The translations under genes and the position numbers were made by a program. Shown piece after piece: positions 53,709-61,435 of a stretch of 64,000 bases of DNA (within the stretch, counting starts at the first letter, position 1; each line of letters opens with the position of its first letter). Origin of the DNA: Alistipes sp. Lineage in GTDB: Bacteria; Bacteroidota; Bacteroidia; Bacteroidales; Rikenellaceae. The notes below the pieces were generated by a model. That model was not told the origin of the DNA. It was given only the letters and a program-made list of their open reading frames with translations, and made no database searches. The DNA is taken from contig JAGAPT010000036.1 in the NCBI GenBank assembly GCA_017623115.1, forward strand, positions 48,954-112,953, in the 5' to 3' direction.

Positions 53709-55139
53709 ATGTACGTTCCTGCAAAACAAGGAAAAGAGACTTTTGGTCTGATTATCGGTACCCGCGCCTATTTTAACTCGGCGTTGGCGATTGATGTGCG
53801 CAAGACGCTCTGCGAGAAACTGGAGAAGGAGGGCTATGGCTATGTGATTTTGGATGTGGCCGAGACGCTGACGGATGGTGCTATGGAGACGGTCGAGGAT
53901 GGCCGCAAGTGCGCCAAACTCTTCCGCGAGTATCGTGACCAAATCGATGGTATCATCGTGTCGTTGCCGAACTTCGGTTTCGAGGTGGGTATCATCAATG
54001 CGATTGCACGTGCCGAACTCAACGTGCCTGTCTTGGTGCAGGCGTGCGACGACGAGAACGACAAAGTCGACCTCGACAGCCGTCGCGATGCCTTCTGTGG
54101 TAAGATTTCGGTCTGCAACAACCTCTATCAGTATGGTATCCCCTTCACCGATACGGAGTTGCATACCTATTCGATTCATAGCGACCTGTTGATGAAGGAT
54201 ATCAACAAGTTTGCCGCTACCTGCCGCACGGTGAAGAAGCTGACCCACGCCCGCATCGGCCAGATTGGAACCCGTCCACTCGGCTTTAACACCTGCCGTG
54301 CCAGCGAGAAACTGTTGCAGGCTACGGGTATCACGGTTGTTCCGGTGGATTTGTCGGAGATTATTTTCAACGCACAGCGTTACGATGCCGAGGCTGCCGT
54401 ATTGAAAACCAAGATGGAGGAGATTGCTGCCTACGCCAAGATACCGGCTGCCCACACCGATAAGGTGATTCGCATGGCGCGTTTCTCGGCTGCCGTGGAG
54501 GATTGGTTGGCTGCCAACGAGTGTGATGCCGCCGCTATCCAGTGCTGGGATTCGTTGGAGATGAACTATGGATGCGCCGCTTGTACGACGATGAGTATGC
54601 TCAGCGAGAAACTTATCCCTTGTGCTTGCGAGACCGATATCGCCGGTGCGGTGTCGATGTATGCGCTGGCACTGGCTGCCGGTAAGCCCTCGACGCTGCT
54701 CGACTGGAACAACAACTTCGCCGAGGATCGCAATAAGTGCGTCTGCACCCACTGTGGTAATGCTCCGAAGAGCTTCGTGCAGAACGAGATTTCGCTCGAT
54801 ACGCTGGGTGTGTTGGGTCGCACGCTGGGTAAGGTCAATACGTTTGGTGCCGTGCAGGGTAAGTGCACGGAGGGTGAGTTTACCTTCTTCCGCATCTCGA
54901 CCGACGACACGCTGGGCTGCATCAAGAGCTACCTGGGTAAGGGTCGCATGACCAATGATCCCTATCCGATGGCGGGTTGTATCGCTGTTACGGAGGTGGA
55001 CAACCTGCAGCAGTTGCTCAAATACATCTGCAAGAACGGCTTTGAGCACCATGTGGCTATGGTTCGCTCGAATGTAGTGGATATCCTGCAGGATGCCGTG
55101 GAGAACTACCTCGGCTGGGAACTCTATTTGCACGAGTAA
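53709..55139 (+). CDS. L-fucose/L-arabinose isomerase-fold protein (candidate aldose isomerase)
   Basis: 476 aa protein of the FucI/AraA-like superfamily. It opens with FGLIIGTRAYFNSALA and has SLPNFGFEVG, VLVQACDDENDKVDLDS, then AIQCWDSLEMNYGCAACTTMS and IPCACETDIAGAVSMYAL, in which Glu and Asp of ETDIAG are likely metal ligands as in FucI; a Cys/His cluster KCVCTHCGN follows. It would isomerise an aldose to the ketose used by the kinase 29 bp upstream. Which sugar is unknown; D-apiose is one proposal from context. Confidence 0.8.
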   Translation: MYVPAKQGKETFGLIIGTRAYFNSALAIDVRKTLCEKLEKEGYGYVILDVAETLTDGAMETVEDGRKCAKLFREYRDQIDGIIVSLPNFGFEVGIINAIARAELNVPVLVQACDDENDKVDLDSRRDAFCGKISVCNNLYQYGIPFTDTELHTYSIHSDLLMKDINKFAATCRTVKKLTHARIGQIGTRPLGFNTCRASEKLLQATGITVVPVDLSEIIFNAQRYDAEAAVLKTKMEEIAAYAKIPAAHTDKVIRMARFSAAVEDWLAANECDAAAIQCWDSLEMNYGCAACTTMSMLSEKLIPCACETDIAGAVSMYALALAAGKPSTLLDWNNNFAEDRNKCVCTHCGNAPKSFVQNEISLDTLGVLGRTLGKVNTFGAVQGKCTEGEFTFFRISTDDTLGCIKSYLGKGRMTNDPYPMAGCIAVTEVDNLQQLLKYICKNGFEHHVAMVRSNVVDILQDAVENYLGWELYLHE

Positions 55140-55145
55140 TTGAAA

Positions 55146-56165
55146 ATGAACGCTATGCAAAAGTTTATTCTGGCAACCGTCGCTTTGTTGACGGTTGCCT
55201 GTTCATTACCCCAATCCGAACGCGACGTCTACCTCTTTACGGGGTTTCGTGAGCCGGCACTCGATGGTCTGCACCTTTTATATAGTTATGACGGCTACCG
55301 CTGGGATAGTTTGCAGGGCGTTTGGCTCACGCCGCGTATCGGGAACCAGCAGCCTGAATACTATAACCACCACTCCGAGCAGATGGAGCAGACGAAGTTC
55401 TATCCGCAGTCGATGATGCGCGACCCGTCGATTACGCAGGGCCCTGATGGCGTTTTCCACCTCGTATGGACCCTCGGTTGGGCCGGTGACCTGGGATTCG
55501 GATATGCCTCGTCGAAGGATTTGATTACCTGGAGCGAGCAACGTCGCATTCCCGTGATGGAGGGACAAAAAACCAACAATGTGTGGGCTCCCGAGATCTT
55601 CTATGATGAGGTGAAGGGGCATTTTATGATTGTCTGGTCCTCCTCCATTTTGCCTGTCGACTACACCGAGGCGGATAAATTAGGTGCAAATGGCTGCCAC
55701 CGCATGTACTACACGACGACGAAGGATTTTGTCGATTTTTCGCCGGCTGCCCCCTTCTACGATCCGGGATTCAACTCCATCGATGGCTTCGTGCTGAAGA
55801 AGGGCGAAGGGGAGTATGTAACCATTGTGAAGGATAACCGCAAACCCGGTTATAGCGACCTGTTCTGCGTGACGGCCGAGGATGCCGAGGGCCCCTATGG
55901 TCATCCGAGCGAGAAGTTTGCTCCGACCTACTCCGAAGGTGCTTGTGCCGTGCAGGTGGGCGAGGAGTGGCTCATCTACTTCGATGCCTACAAGCAGTAT
56001 CGTTTCGGGGCTGTTGCGACCAAGGATTTCAAGACCTTTACGCCGATTGACAGCTTGATATCGGTGCCTGCAGGCCACAAGCATGGTACGATTGTCAAGG
56101 TGAAAGAGTCGGTGCTCGAGGCGTTGAAGGCCGAGGAGGCTCGACGTGCGAGCCTGAACGAGTAA
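55146..56165 (+). CDS. GH43-like secreted glycosidase lipoprotein
   Basis: 340 aa with an N-terminal lipoprotein signal (FILATVALLTVAC). The rest is a five-bladed beta-propeller of the GH43/GH117 type: MMRDPSITQGPDG and HLVWTL hold the first acidic residue, NNVWAPEIFYDE the second, and YSEGACAVQVGEEWLIY the proposed general acid. Such enzymes remove arabinose, xylose or related sugars. A TTG giving three more residues overlaps nothing, but the ATG is preferred. It starts 6 bp after the isomerase gene, linking it to that catabolic operon. Confidence 0.78.
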   Translation: MNAMQKFILATVALLTVACSLPQSERDVYLFTGFREPALDGLHLLYSYDGYRWDSLQGVWLTPRIGNQQPEYYNHHSEQMEQTKFYPQSMMRDPSITQGPDGVFHLVWTLGWAGDLGFGYASSKDLITWSEQRRIPVMEGQKTNNVWAPEIFYDEVKGHFMIVWSSSILPVDYTEADKLGANGCHRMYYTTTKDFVDFSPAAPFYDPGFNSIDGFVLKKGEGEYVTIVKDNRKPGYSDLFCVTAEDAEGPYGHPSEKFAPTYSEGACAVQVGEEWLIYFDAYKQYRFGAVATKDFKTFTPIDSLISVPAGHKHGTIVKVKESVLEALKAEEARRASLNE

Positions 56166-56169
56166 GGCG

Positions 56170-56676
56170 ATGCTGAAGGAGATTTATCTGGCCGGTGGGT
56201 GCTTCTGGGGTACACAGCACTATATGCGACAGATTCGTGGTGTCTGTGCCACGGAGGTGGGCTATGCAAATGGCGAGGGCGAGCAGCCAACCTATGAGGA
56301 GGTGTATACCGACCGCACAGGTTTCGCCGAAACGGTAAAGGTGATTTATGATGCCGAGCAGGCACCTTTAACCTGCCTCTTGGGACTCTATTTCCGATCG
56401 ATTGATGCCGAGTCGCTCAACCGACAGGGCAACGATGTCGGAACACGTTATCGTACCGGTATCTACTACACCGATGAGGCTGATTTGCCGATTATCCGCG
56501 AAGCCTATCGGCTGGAGGAAGCCCGGCATGAACGACCGTTAGTTGTGGAGGTGGAGCCGTTGGCGGCCTTTTATGCAGCCGAGGAGTACCATCAAGACTA
56601 CCTGGAGAAGAATCCTACGGGTTATTGTCATATCTCGCCGGAGCTGATTCGCATGGCGCGAGAGGCCAACCGATAA
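56170..56676 (+). CDS. msrA: Peptide-methionine (S)-S-oxide reductase
   Basis: Repairs oxidised methionine in proteins. The catalytic Cys11 lies in AGGCFWGTQHYM; GYANGEGEQPTYEEVYTDRTGFAE (parts: GYANG, PTYEEVYTDRTGFAE) and AEEYHQDYLEKNPTGYC complete the family pattern. 168 aa, so the MsrA domain only, with no fused MsrB. Four bases separate it from the GH43-like gene, so it is co-transcribed although its function is unrelated. Confidence 0.96.
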   Translation: MLKEIYLAGGCFWGTQHYMRQIRGVCATEVGYANGEGEQPTYEEVYTDRTGFAETVKVIYDAEQAPLTCLLGLYFRSIDAESLNRQGNDVGTRYRTGIYYTDEADLPIIREAYRLEEARHERPLVVEVEPLAAFYAAEEYHQDYLEKNPTGYCHISPELIRMAREANR

Positions 56677-56681
56677 GCAAG

Positions 56682-56722
56682 CGTAAACAACATGGGAGAG
56701 GCTAAGCCTCTCCCATGTTTAC
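56682..56722. terminator. Hairpin between convergent msrA and hypothetical gene
   Basis: CATGGGAGAGGCT/AGCCTCTCCCATG, extended by GTAAAC/GTTTAC across a 2-nt bulge. T-tracts are weak on both sides. The stop of the leftward gene lies inside it. Confidence 0.75.
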
Positions 56723-57262
56723 TTTCTCGAATTTGTAGCCCAGCCGTTTGAGTTCGATGGCCGCTCCGATGCGGAACAGAACACGAGCCGTGCGGGCAAA
56801 GATATAGAAGGCTTTGGTGGTCTGCGACTCGGTATCCTCACGACGGATGAAGGTCATTGCCGTGTGGGCACAACTGCGCAACGTCTCCTCGATCTTCAGT
56901 GCCTCCTCCGAGTCGAGGGCCAAGCCTAAGAAGTGCTCGACAATGTGCTCGTCCATGTCATCGAATCCCTGACTGCCGTGCAGCGCTGTGTAGGGCTCGT
57001 CGGCATACCGCTCCCAATCGGCATCCCAGCGATTGGCGACAGCCATGCCTACATACCCGGCCCAAGCAATGGCTGCAGCGGGGTAGGAGTTGACCTGCGG
57101 CACGGCATCGGCCATGTATTCGGGGGCATATGCCTTCCAACGCTCGTCGATGTCCTCCGAGGCAAGCAGTGTTCCCTCCAGCAGCCCCTGTGAGGTGCAG
57201 CGTTTCAATAACTCGGTCAACAGGTTATTTTCAAAGGTGTCGAAATATTCGGTTTGTTCCAT
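56702..57262 (-). CDS. Conserved hypothetical protein
   Basis: 186 residues, mostly helical, acidic, with no signal peptide or membrane span. Recognisable segments are FENNLLTELLKRCTSQG near the N terminus, VNSYPAAAIAWAGYVGMAVA in the middle, and AFYIFARTARVLFRIGAAIEL towards the end. I know no domain name for it. It begins 19 bp after the flavodoxin-like gene and is probably its operon partner. A longer frame starts within that gene and is rejected. Confidence 0.65.
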   Translation of the reverse strand: MEQTEYFDTFENNLLTELLKRCTSQGLLEGTLLASEDIDERWKAYAPEYMADAVPQVNSYPAAAIAWAGYVGMAVANRWDADWERYADEPYTALHGSQGFDDMDEHIVEHFLGLALDSEEALKIEETLRSCAHTAMTFIRREDTESQTTKAFYIFARTARVLFRIGAAIELKRLGYKFEKVNMGEA

Positions 57263-57281
57263 TGTGTTTGGGTGATATGGG

Positions 57282-57968
57282 TTATTCTTCGGCTGCAGCC
57301 TCCTCGACCAGACGACGCCCCAATGCGTAGGCGCGTTCCAAGTCCTGCGGGAAGTGTTCGTCGCGGTACTGACGCTTCTCCTCCTCGGTGTAGAGGTTGA
57401 AATCGTAGCGCGAATAGTCGTCAAATTGATAGGTGTTGCAGATGTAGAGCGTCTCGCAGTGGCCGAAGCCTGCTTTGAGGGCTACATCGTTGCGACCCAG
57501 CAGGGTGGTGTATTTCCACTTCTCGAGCAGCTCCTCCGAGATGTTCATCGTGAAGAGCAGAGCCGTCTTCTTCGGGTGCTCCAACGGTGTGGCACGACGA
57601 CCAGCTTCGTTGACTACATAGGAGTAGTTGGGGAAGGCAAAACGCTCGATGAACGAACGAGTAGCACCGGTCGGATAGCTGAAGTAGACCGGAGAGCCGA
57701 TGATGACCACGTCGGCCTCGACCGCCTGTTGCAGAATGGGGCGCAGCTCGTCACGAATGGCACAAATGCCGTGCGTCTTGGCGTTCTTCACCTTGCAGGC
57801 AAAGCAACTATAACACCCCTTCAGATTCAGGTCGAAAAGACGTATGTAGGATACTTCGGCACCTGCATCGCGTGCTCCCTCCATCGCTTTTTGCAGAGCT
57901 TGTGCCGTGTTGTGGGCTTTACGCGGACCTCCGTCGATGATGACCGCTTTCAGTTTACGTTGTTCCAT
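57282..57968 (-). CDS. Flavodoxin-family NAD(P)H-dependent FMN reductase
   Basis: 228 aa flavoprotein. AVIIDGGPRKAHNTAQALQK (about 8-27) is the FMN phosphate loop and GSPVYFSYPTGATRSFIERF the second flavin segment. Between them CYSCFACKVKNAKTHGICAI contains C-x2-C-x2-C and a further Cys, the usual iron-sulfur-like cluster of one subgroup (iron-sulfur flavoproteins). Likely an electron carrier or reductase in oxidant defence. Longer frames begin upstream; MEQRKLKAVII fits the family start. Confidence 0.85.
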   Translation of the reverse strand: MEQRKLKAVIIDGGPRKAHNTAQALQKAMEGARDAGAEVSYIRLFDLNLKGCYSCFACKVKNAKTHGICAIRDELRPILQQAVEADVVIIGSPVYFSYPTGATRSFIERFAFPNYSYVVNEAGRRATPLEHPKKTALLFTMNISEELLEKWKYTTLLGRNDVALKAGFGHCETLYICNTYQFDDYSRYDFNLYTEEEKRQYRDEHFPQDLERAYALGRRLVEEAAAEE

Positions 57969-58119
57969 ATCGTTTCTGTGATGTGTAATCATGTTGTTTG
58001 GAGGCGCAAGATACAAAAAATGTGCAAGCCTGCCAAATGCACAGGTAACGGCAGATTGCATTGGGAGATGTGCCGGGTTTTGGTATAGATTTTGCTGATG
58101 TGTTTATCAAAAATTCCGA

Positions 58120-58151
58120 TTTGCATATTCAATAGGAAACACTTATCTTTG
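58120..58151 (+). promoter_or_regulatory. Promoter of desulfoferrodoxin gene
   Basis: TTTG-N20-TATCTTTG, an exact match to the consensus, about 40 bp before the ATG. Confidence 0.85.
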
Positions 58152-58193
58152 TAAAGCAAACAAAAACAATAAACCTTAAAAAAACGATAGATT

Positions 58194-58568
58194 ATGGCAA
58201 CGAAATTTTATAAATGTACGCATTGCGGCAATGTGATTGAGAAGGTGGTGGATTCGGGTGTACCGGTTGTCTGCTGTGGCGAAGAGATGGAGGAGCTGAT
58301 CCCCAATACGGTCGATGCAAGTGGCGAGAAGCATGTTCCCGTCGTGATCCGTATCGATGAGCACACCATCAAGGTCGAGGTGGGTAGTGTTCCTCATCCG
58401 ATGCTGCCCGAGCATCACATCGCCTTCATCTATGTCGAGACCGAGCGTGGTGGCATTCGCGTCAACCTGACCGATAAGCCCGAGGCAATTGTCTGCCACT
58501 GTGCCGAGCGTCCGATTGCAGTCTATGAGTATTGCAACCTGCATGGACTCTGGAAGACCGAATTGTAA
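58194..58568 (+). CDS. dfx: Desulfoferrodoxin (superoxide reductase)
   Basis: Reduces superoxide to hydrogen peroxide without making oxygen, as in anaerobes. The N-terminal desulforedoxin domain has a FeCys4 site (Cys8, Cys11, Cys27, Cys28), and the C-terminal domain has the Fe(His)4Cys active site (His47, His68, His74, His117, Cys114 in YEYCNLHGLWK) with Lys46 in the preceding EKHVP. 124 aa, a two-iron enzyme. Monocistronic. Confidence 0.95.
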   Translation: MATKFYKCTHCGNVIEKVVDSGVPVVCCGEEMEELIPNTVDASGEKHVPVVIRIDEHTIKVEVGSVPHPMLPEHHIAFIYVETERGGIRVNLTDKPEAIVCHCAERPIAVYEYCNLHGLWKTEL

Positions 58569-58599
58569 ACGCTTGTGGCATCTATTTGGAAACAGGTCG

Positions 58600-58635
58600 G
58601 AGATGGCTGCTTTTTGCGGCCATCTCTTTTTTTTT
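58600..58635 (+). terminator. Terminator of dfx
   Basis: An 8-bp stem GAGATGGC/GCCATCTC, extended inward by TGC/GCG mispairs, followed by a tract of nine T. Confidence 0.9.
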
Positions 58636-58741
58636 GCCTATGGTCCTATCGGATAGGAGGAATTGATACGTCTTTATGCTCATTTTGCTGTTGTAGGTGG
58701 GAAAAATCGCCAAGAAAGGTGAAATGTTCGCCAATTTTTGT

Positions 58742-58749
58742 TATTTTTG
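58742..58749 (+). promoter_or_regulatory. -7 element for nspC/cysteate synthase
   Basis: TATTTTTG, about 30 bp before the nspC ATG. No good TTG is seen at -33. The rest of the 211-bp spacer from dfx holds only the terminator. Confidence 0.5.
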
Positions 58750-58779
58750 CATGTTTTGGAATCCGTTTTTTGAAATTGC

Positions 58780-59910
58780 ATGATTGATTTTCAGAAAGTC
58801 CCTTCGCCGTCGTATCTGCTCGATGAGCAGTTGCTCGATGCCAATCTGGCTCTCATCGACCGTGTGCGTCGTGAAGCCGGTGTCGAAATCATCGTTGCAC
58901 TGAAGGCTTGCGCCATGTGGAGCATCTTCCCCGAGTTGGCTCGTCATTCGGATGGTGCTACCGCCTCGTCTCCTGCCGAAGCACGCTTGGTGCTGGAGGA
59001 GTATGGTCAACCCGCTCATACCTATGCACCGGTCTATACCGATTCGACCTTCGAGGAGATTATGGCATGCAGCAGCCATATTACCTTCAATTCCATTGCT
59101 CAATACGAACGCTTTGCCCCACGTGCCATCTTGCAGGGAATCTCGTGCGGTGTGCGCATCAATCCGAAATATTCGCCTGTGGAGACTGACCTCTACAACC
59201 CTTGTGTCGAGGGATCGCGTCTGGGTGTTACGGCCGAGGAACTGACCACCTTGCCTGCCGGAGTGGAGGGCCTGCATTTCCATGTGCTCTGTGAGTCGCG
59301 CCCCCACCATCTGAAGTTGGCGTTGGAAGCCGTAGAACACCATTTCGGCCCCTATCTCGACCAAATCAAATGGCTCAATATGGGTGGTGGTCATCTGATG
59401 ACCCATGCCGAGTATGATTGCGACGAATTGATTGCCCTCTTGCGTGCTTTCAAGGAGCGTCATCCCCATCTGCGCCTGATTTTGGAGCCGGGAAGTGCCT
59501 TTACCTGGCGCACGGGTTACCTCGTGTCGACCGTCGAGGATGTGGTGCGCAATGGTGGCGTACATACGGCGATGCTCGATGTGTCGTTTGCCTGCCACAT
59601 GCCCGATTGTCTGGAGATGCCCTATAAGCCTGCCATCATTGGAGGACACGAGCCCGAGGCCGGCGAGAAACGCTGGCGCATGGGTGGCAACAGCTGTCTG
59701 GCCGGTGATTACTATGGCGACTGGGCTTTCGATCACGAATTGCAGGTCGGAGAACGGATCGTCTTCGAAGATATGATTCACTATACGATGGTCAAAACGA
59801 CGATGTTCAACGGCGTTTCGCATCCGTCGATTGCCATTGCTCGTCGGAATGGTGAGATAGAGGTAGTGCGTCGCTTCGGCTACGAGGACTACAAAAAACG
59901 AATGGGATAA
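58780..59910 (+). CDS. nspC: Carboxynorspermidine decarboxylase
   Basis: PLP enzyme of the alanine-racemase/DapDC fold that makes spermidine or norspermidine by decarboxylating the carboxy form, an alternative to SAM-dependent spermidine synthesis. PLP Lys42 lies in IVALKACAMWSIF; LHFHVLCE is the central segment; CHMPDCLEMPYKPAI and GGNSCLAGDYYGDW, with the catalytic Cys, are NspC signatures. 376 aa. It precedes a cysteate synthase-like gene by 30 bp; carboxy(nor)spermidine dehydrogenase is not in the window. Confidence 0.94.
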   Translation: MIDFQKVPSPSYLLDEQLLDANLALIDRVRREAGVEIIVALKACAMWSIFPELARHSDGATASSPAEARLVLEEYGQPAHTYAPVYTDSTFEEIMACSSHITFNSIAQYERFAPRAILQGISCGVRINPKYSPVETDLYNPCVEGSRLGVTAEELTTLPAGVEGLHFHVLCESRPHHLKLALEAVEHHFGPYLDQIKWLNMGGGHLMTHAEYDCDELIALLRAFKERHPHLRLILEPGSAFTWRTGYLVSTVEDVVRNGGVHTAMLDVSFACHMPDCLEMPYKPAIIGGHEPEAGEKRWRMGGNSCLAGDYYGDWAFDHELQVGERIVFEDMIHYTMVKTTMFNGVSHPSIAIARRNGEIEVVRRFGYEDYKKRMG

Positions 59911-59940
59911 CACATAGAAAAAAATAAGAAGAGAAACCTC

Positions 59941-61233
59941 ATGGAAAAATTTACCCCTACCGAGTACACGCTGTTGTGCGTTGCCTCGGGACATGAATTT
60001 AACGACGAAGGTTGGACGTTGGCCGACCATGAGTGCTCCTGCCCCTCGTTGGTGCGTGCACATTACGCCAAGAAGCAGTTGGAGGTCAAGGGCGACCACT
60101 ACGGACTCTACAAGTTCTGTGATTGGATGCCTGTCGGTCATCTGCTGAAAGGGTCGGCTGCACCGGTTACCTACAAGAGCAAGGGCCTTGGCAAGCACCT
60201 CGGCCTGGAGAATCTGTGGATTACCTTCAACGGCTACAATCCCGCTATCGGTGCCAATATGACCACCTGCTCGTTCAAGGAGACCGAGGCCTACTCGGTG
60301 TGTGGCCGTGCCAAGCAGGATGAACATCGTGTGTTGGTAGTAGCATCGGCCGGTAATACGGCTCGTGCTTTTGCCAAGGTCTGCTCGGAGAATAACATCC
60401 GTCTGTTGCTCGCCGTGCCGCACGATAATCTCGATGCGCTGTGGTTTGATGCTCCGTTGAATCCCTGCGTGAAGCTGATTGCTTCGGCGCCGGGTGGCGA
60501 CTATTTCGATGCCATTGCGCTGTCGGAGATGGCTCTCAAGGCGGAGAACTTCTATGCCGAGGGTGGAGCCAAGAATATCGCGCGTCGTGACGGTATGGCG
60601 ACGACCGTGCTGTCGGCCACGACGACCATTGGTCGCATTCCCGATTACTATTTTCAGGCGGTAGGTAGCGGTACGGGTGCCATCGCTGCATGGGAGGCCA
60701 ATATGCGTTTGATTGAGGATGGTCGCTATGGCTCACACCTGATGAAGCTGATGGTGGCGCAGAATGCACCATTTGTACCGATGTATGATGCATGGCGTGC
60801 CGACTCGCGGGCTATGTTACCCTATGACGACGATAAGGCACGTCGTGATGCCGAGATTATTGATGCCAAGGTGCTCTCGAATCGCAAGCCGCCCTATGGC
60901 GTTGTCGGTGGTCTGTATGATGCGTTGAAGGCAACGGGTGGCGATATCCTGGTGGCTACCAATCCGCAAGGTCGTAAGGCACGTCAACTCTTCAAGGAGT
61001 TGGAGGGTGTCGATATCCATCCTGCAGCCGGTATTGCCACGGCTTCGCTCATGAAGGCGGTGGCTGACGGCAAGGTGGAGAAGGATGCTACGGTGATGCT
61101 CAACATCACGGGTGGCGGTGAGGAACTCTTCAAGCAGGATAAAGAGTTGTGGTATCTCAAACCGAGCCATGTCTTCTCGCTCAAACCCGAGTTGGAGGAT
61201 GTGGTGGCCAAAGTAGAGGCGCTGTTCCAGTAA
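59941..61233 (+). CDS. Cysteate synthase-like PLP enzyme (threonine synthase paralogue)
   Basis: 430 aa fold-type II PLP enzyme. The PLP Lys113 lies in CSFKETEA, which takes the place of the SFKDR of threonine synthase; ASAGNTARAF and GSGTGAIAAWEA are the phosphate-binding loops; NPAIGANMTTCSF is a signature of cysteate synthases. An N-terminal Cys-rich region (Cys13, Cys32, Cys34) recalls the zinc-ribbon-like start of that group. The known reaction is phosphoserine plus sulfite to L-cysteate. In sulfonolipid-making gut Bacteroidetes cysteate is the headgroup precursor. Threonine synthase is the main alternative, but THRC-type SFKD and length differ. Confidence 0.78.
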   Translation: MEKFTPTEYTLLCVASGHEFNDEGWTLADHECSCPSLVRAHYAKKQLEVKGDHYGLYKFCDWMPVGHLLKGSAAPVTYKSKGLGKHLGLENLWITFNGYNPAIGANMTTCSFKETEAYSVCGRAKQDEHRVLVVASAGNTARAFAKVCSENNIRLLLAVPHDNLDALWFDAPLNPCVKLIASAPGGDYFDAIALSEMALKAENFYAEGGAKNIARRDGMATTVLSATTTIGRIPDYYFQAVGSGTGAIAAWEANMRLIEDGRYGSHLMKLMVAQNAPFVPMYDAWRADSRAMLPYDDDKARRDAEIIDAKVLSNRKPPYGVVGGLYDALKATGGDILVATNPQGRKARQLFKELEGVDIHPAAGIATASLMKAVADGKVEKDATVMLNITGGGEELFKQDKELWYLKPSHVFSLKPELEDVVAKVEALFQ

Positions 61234-61248
61234 TAGGGGAAGTGCTAC

Positions 61249-61288
61249 AAAAAAAATGGGTAAGTGTCAATTACTTACCCATTTTTTT
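61249..61288. terminator. Bidirectional terminator between cysteate synthase and tRNA-Leu
   Basis: AAAAAAATGGGTAAGT/ACTTACCCATTTTTTT with a 7-nt loop. It ends 2 bp before the 3' end of the leftward tRNA-Leu and serves both genes. Confidence 0.93.
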
Positions 61289-61293
61289 ATTGG

Positions 61294-61379
61294 TACTCGG
61301 AACGGGAATCGAACCCGTACGGCCATCACTGGCCACAGGATTTTAAGTCCGGCGTGTCTACCTATTCCACCATCCGAGC
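61294..61379 (-). tRNA. tRNA-Leu (TAA)
   Basis: 86 nt with a long variable arm, as expected of tRNA-Leu: acceptor GCTCGGA/TCCGAGT, anticodon stem CCGGA/TCCTG with one mismatched or wobble pair, loop CTTAAAA giving anticodon TAA, variable arm around TGGCCAGTGATGGCCG, T arm ACGGG-TTCGATT-CCCGT. CCA is encoded next to it (61291-61293). A36-A37-A38 is the substrate pattern of MiaA, whose gene lies upstream on the same strand. Confidence 0.93.
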
Positions 61380-61404
61380 AACCTGTTTTGCCTCTTCAGC
61401 GGGA

Positions 61405-61435
61405 CAAAAGTACAAATTTAATTTAGTATTCGCAA
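61405..61435 (-). promoter_or_regulatory. Promoter of tRNA-Leu
   Basis: TTG-N20-TACTTTTG on the minus strand. The -33 box lies inside the 3' end of miaA. Confidence 0.8.

Noticed and set aside
50383-55139. Sulfoglycolytic transketolase (sulfoquinovose) pathway
   Set aside because: A split transketolase is shared, but there is no sulfoquinovosidase, sulfonate exporter, or sulfolactaldehyde-processing gene; a sugar kinase and a secreted GH43-like enzyme fit an ordinary sugar better.
53634-55160. 508-codon minus-strand frame opposite the isomerase-like gene
   Set aside because: Antisense shadow; low-complexity His/Arg/Leu peptide with no start signal or domain.
58741-60423. Long minus-strand frame (560 codons) opposite nspC and the cysteate synthase gene
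   Set aside because: Same codon-bias effect as above; both plus-strand genes have clear family motifs and a promoter.
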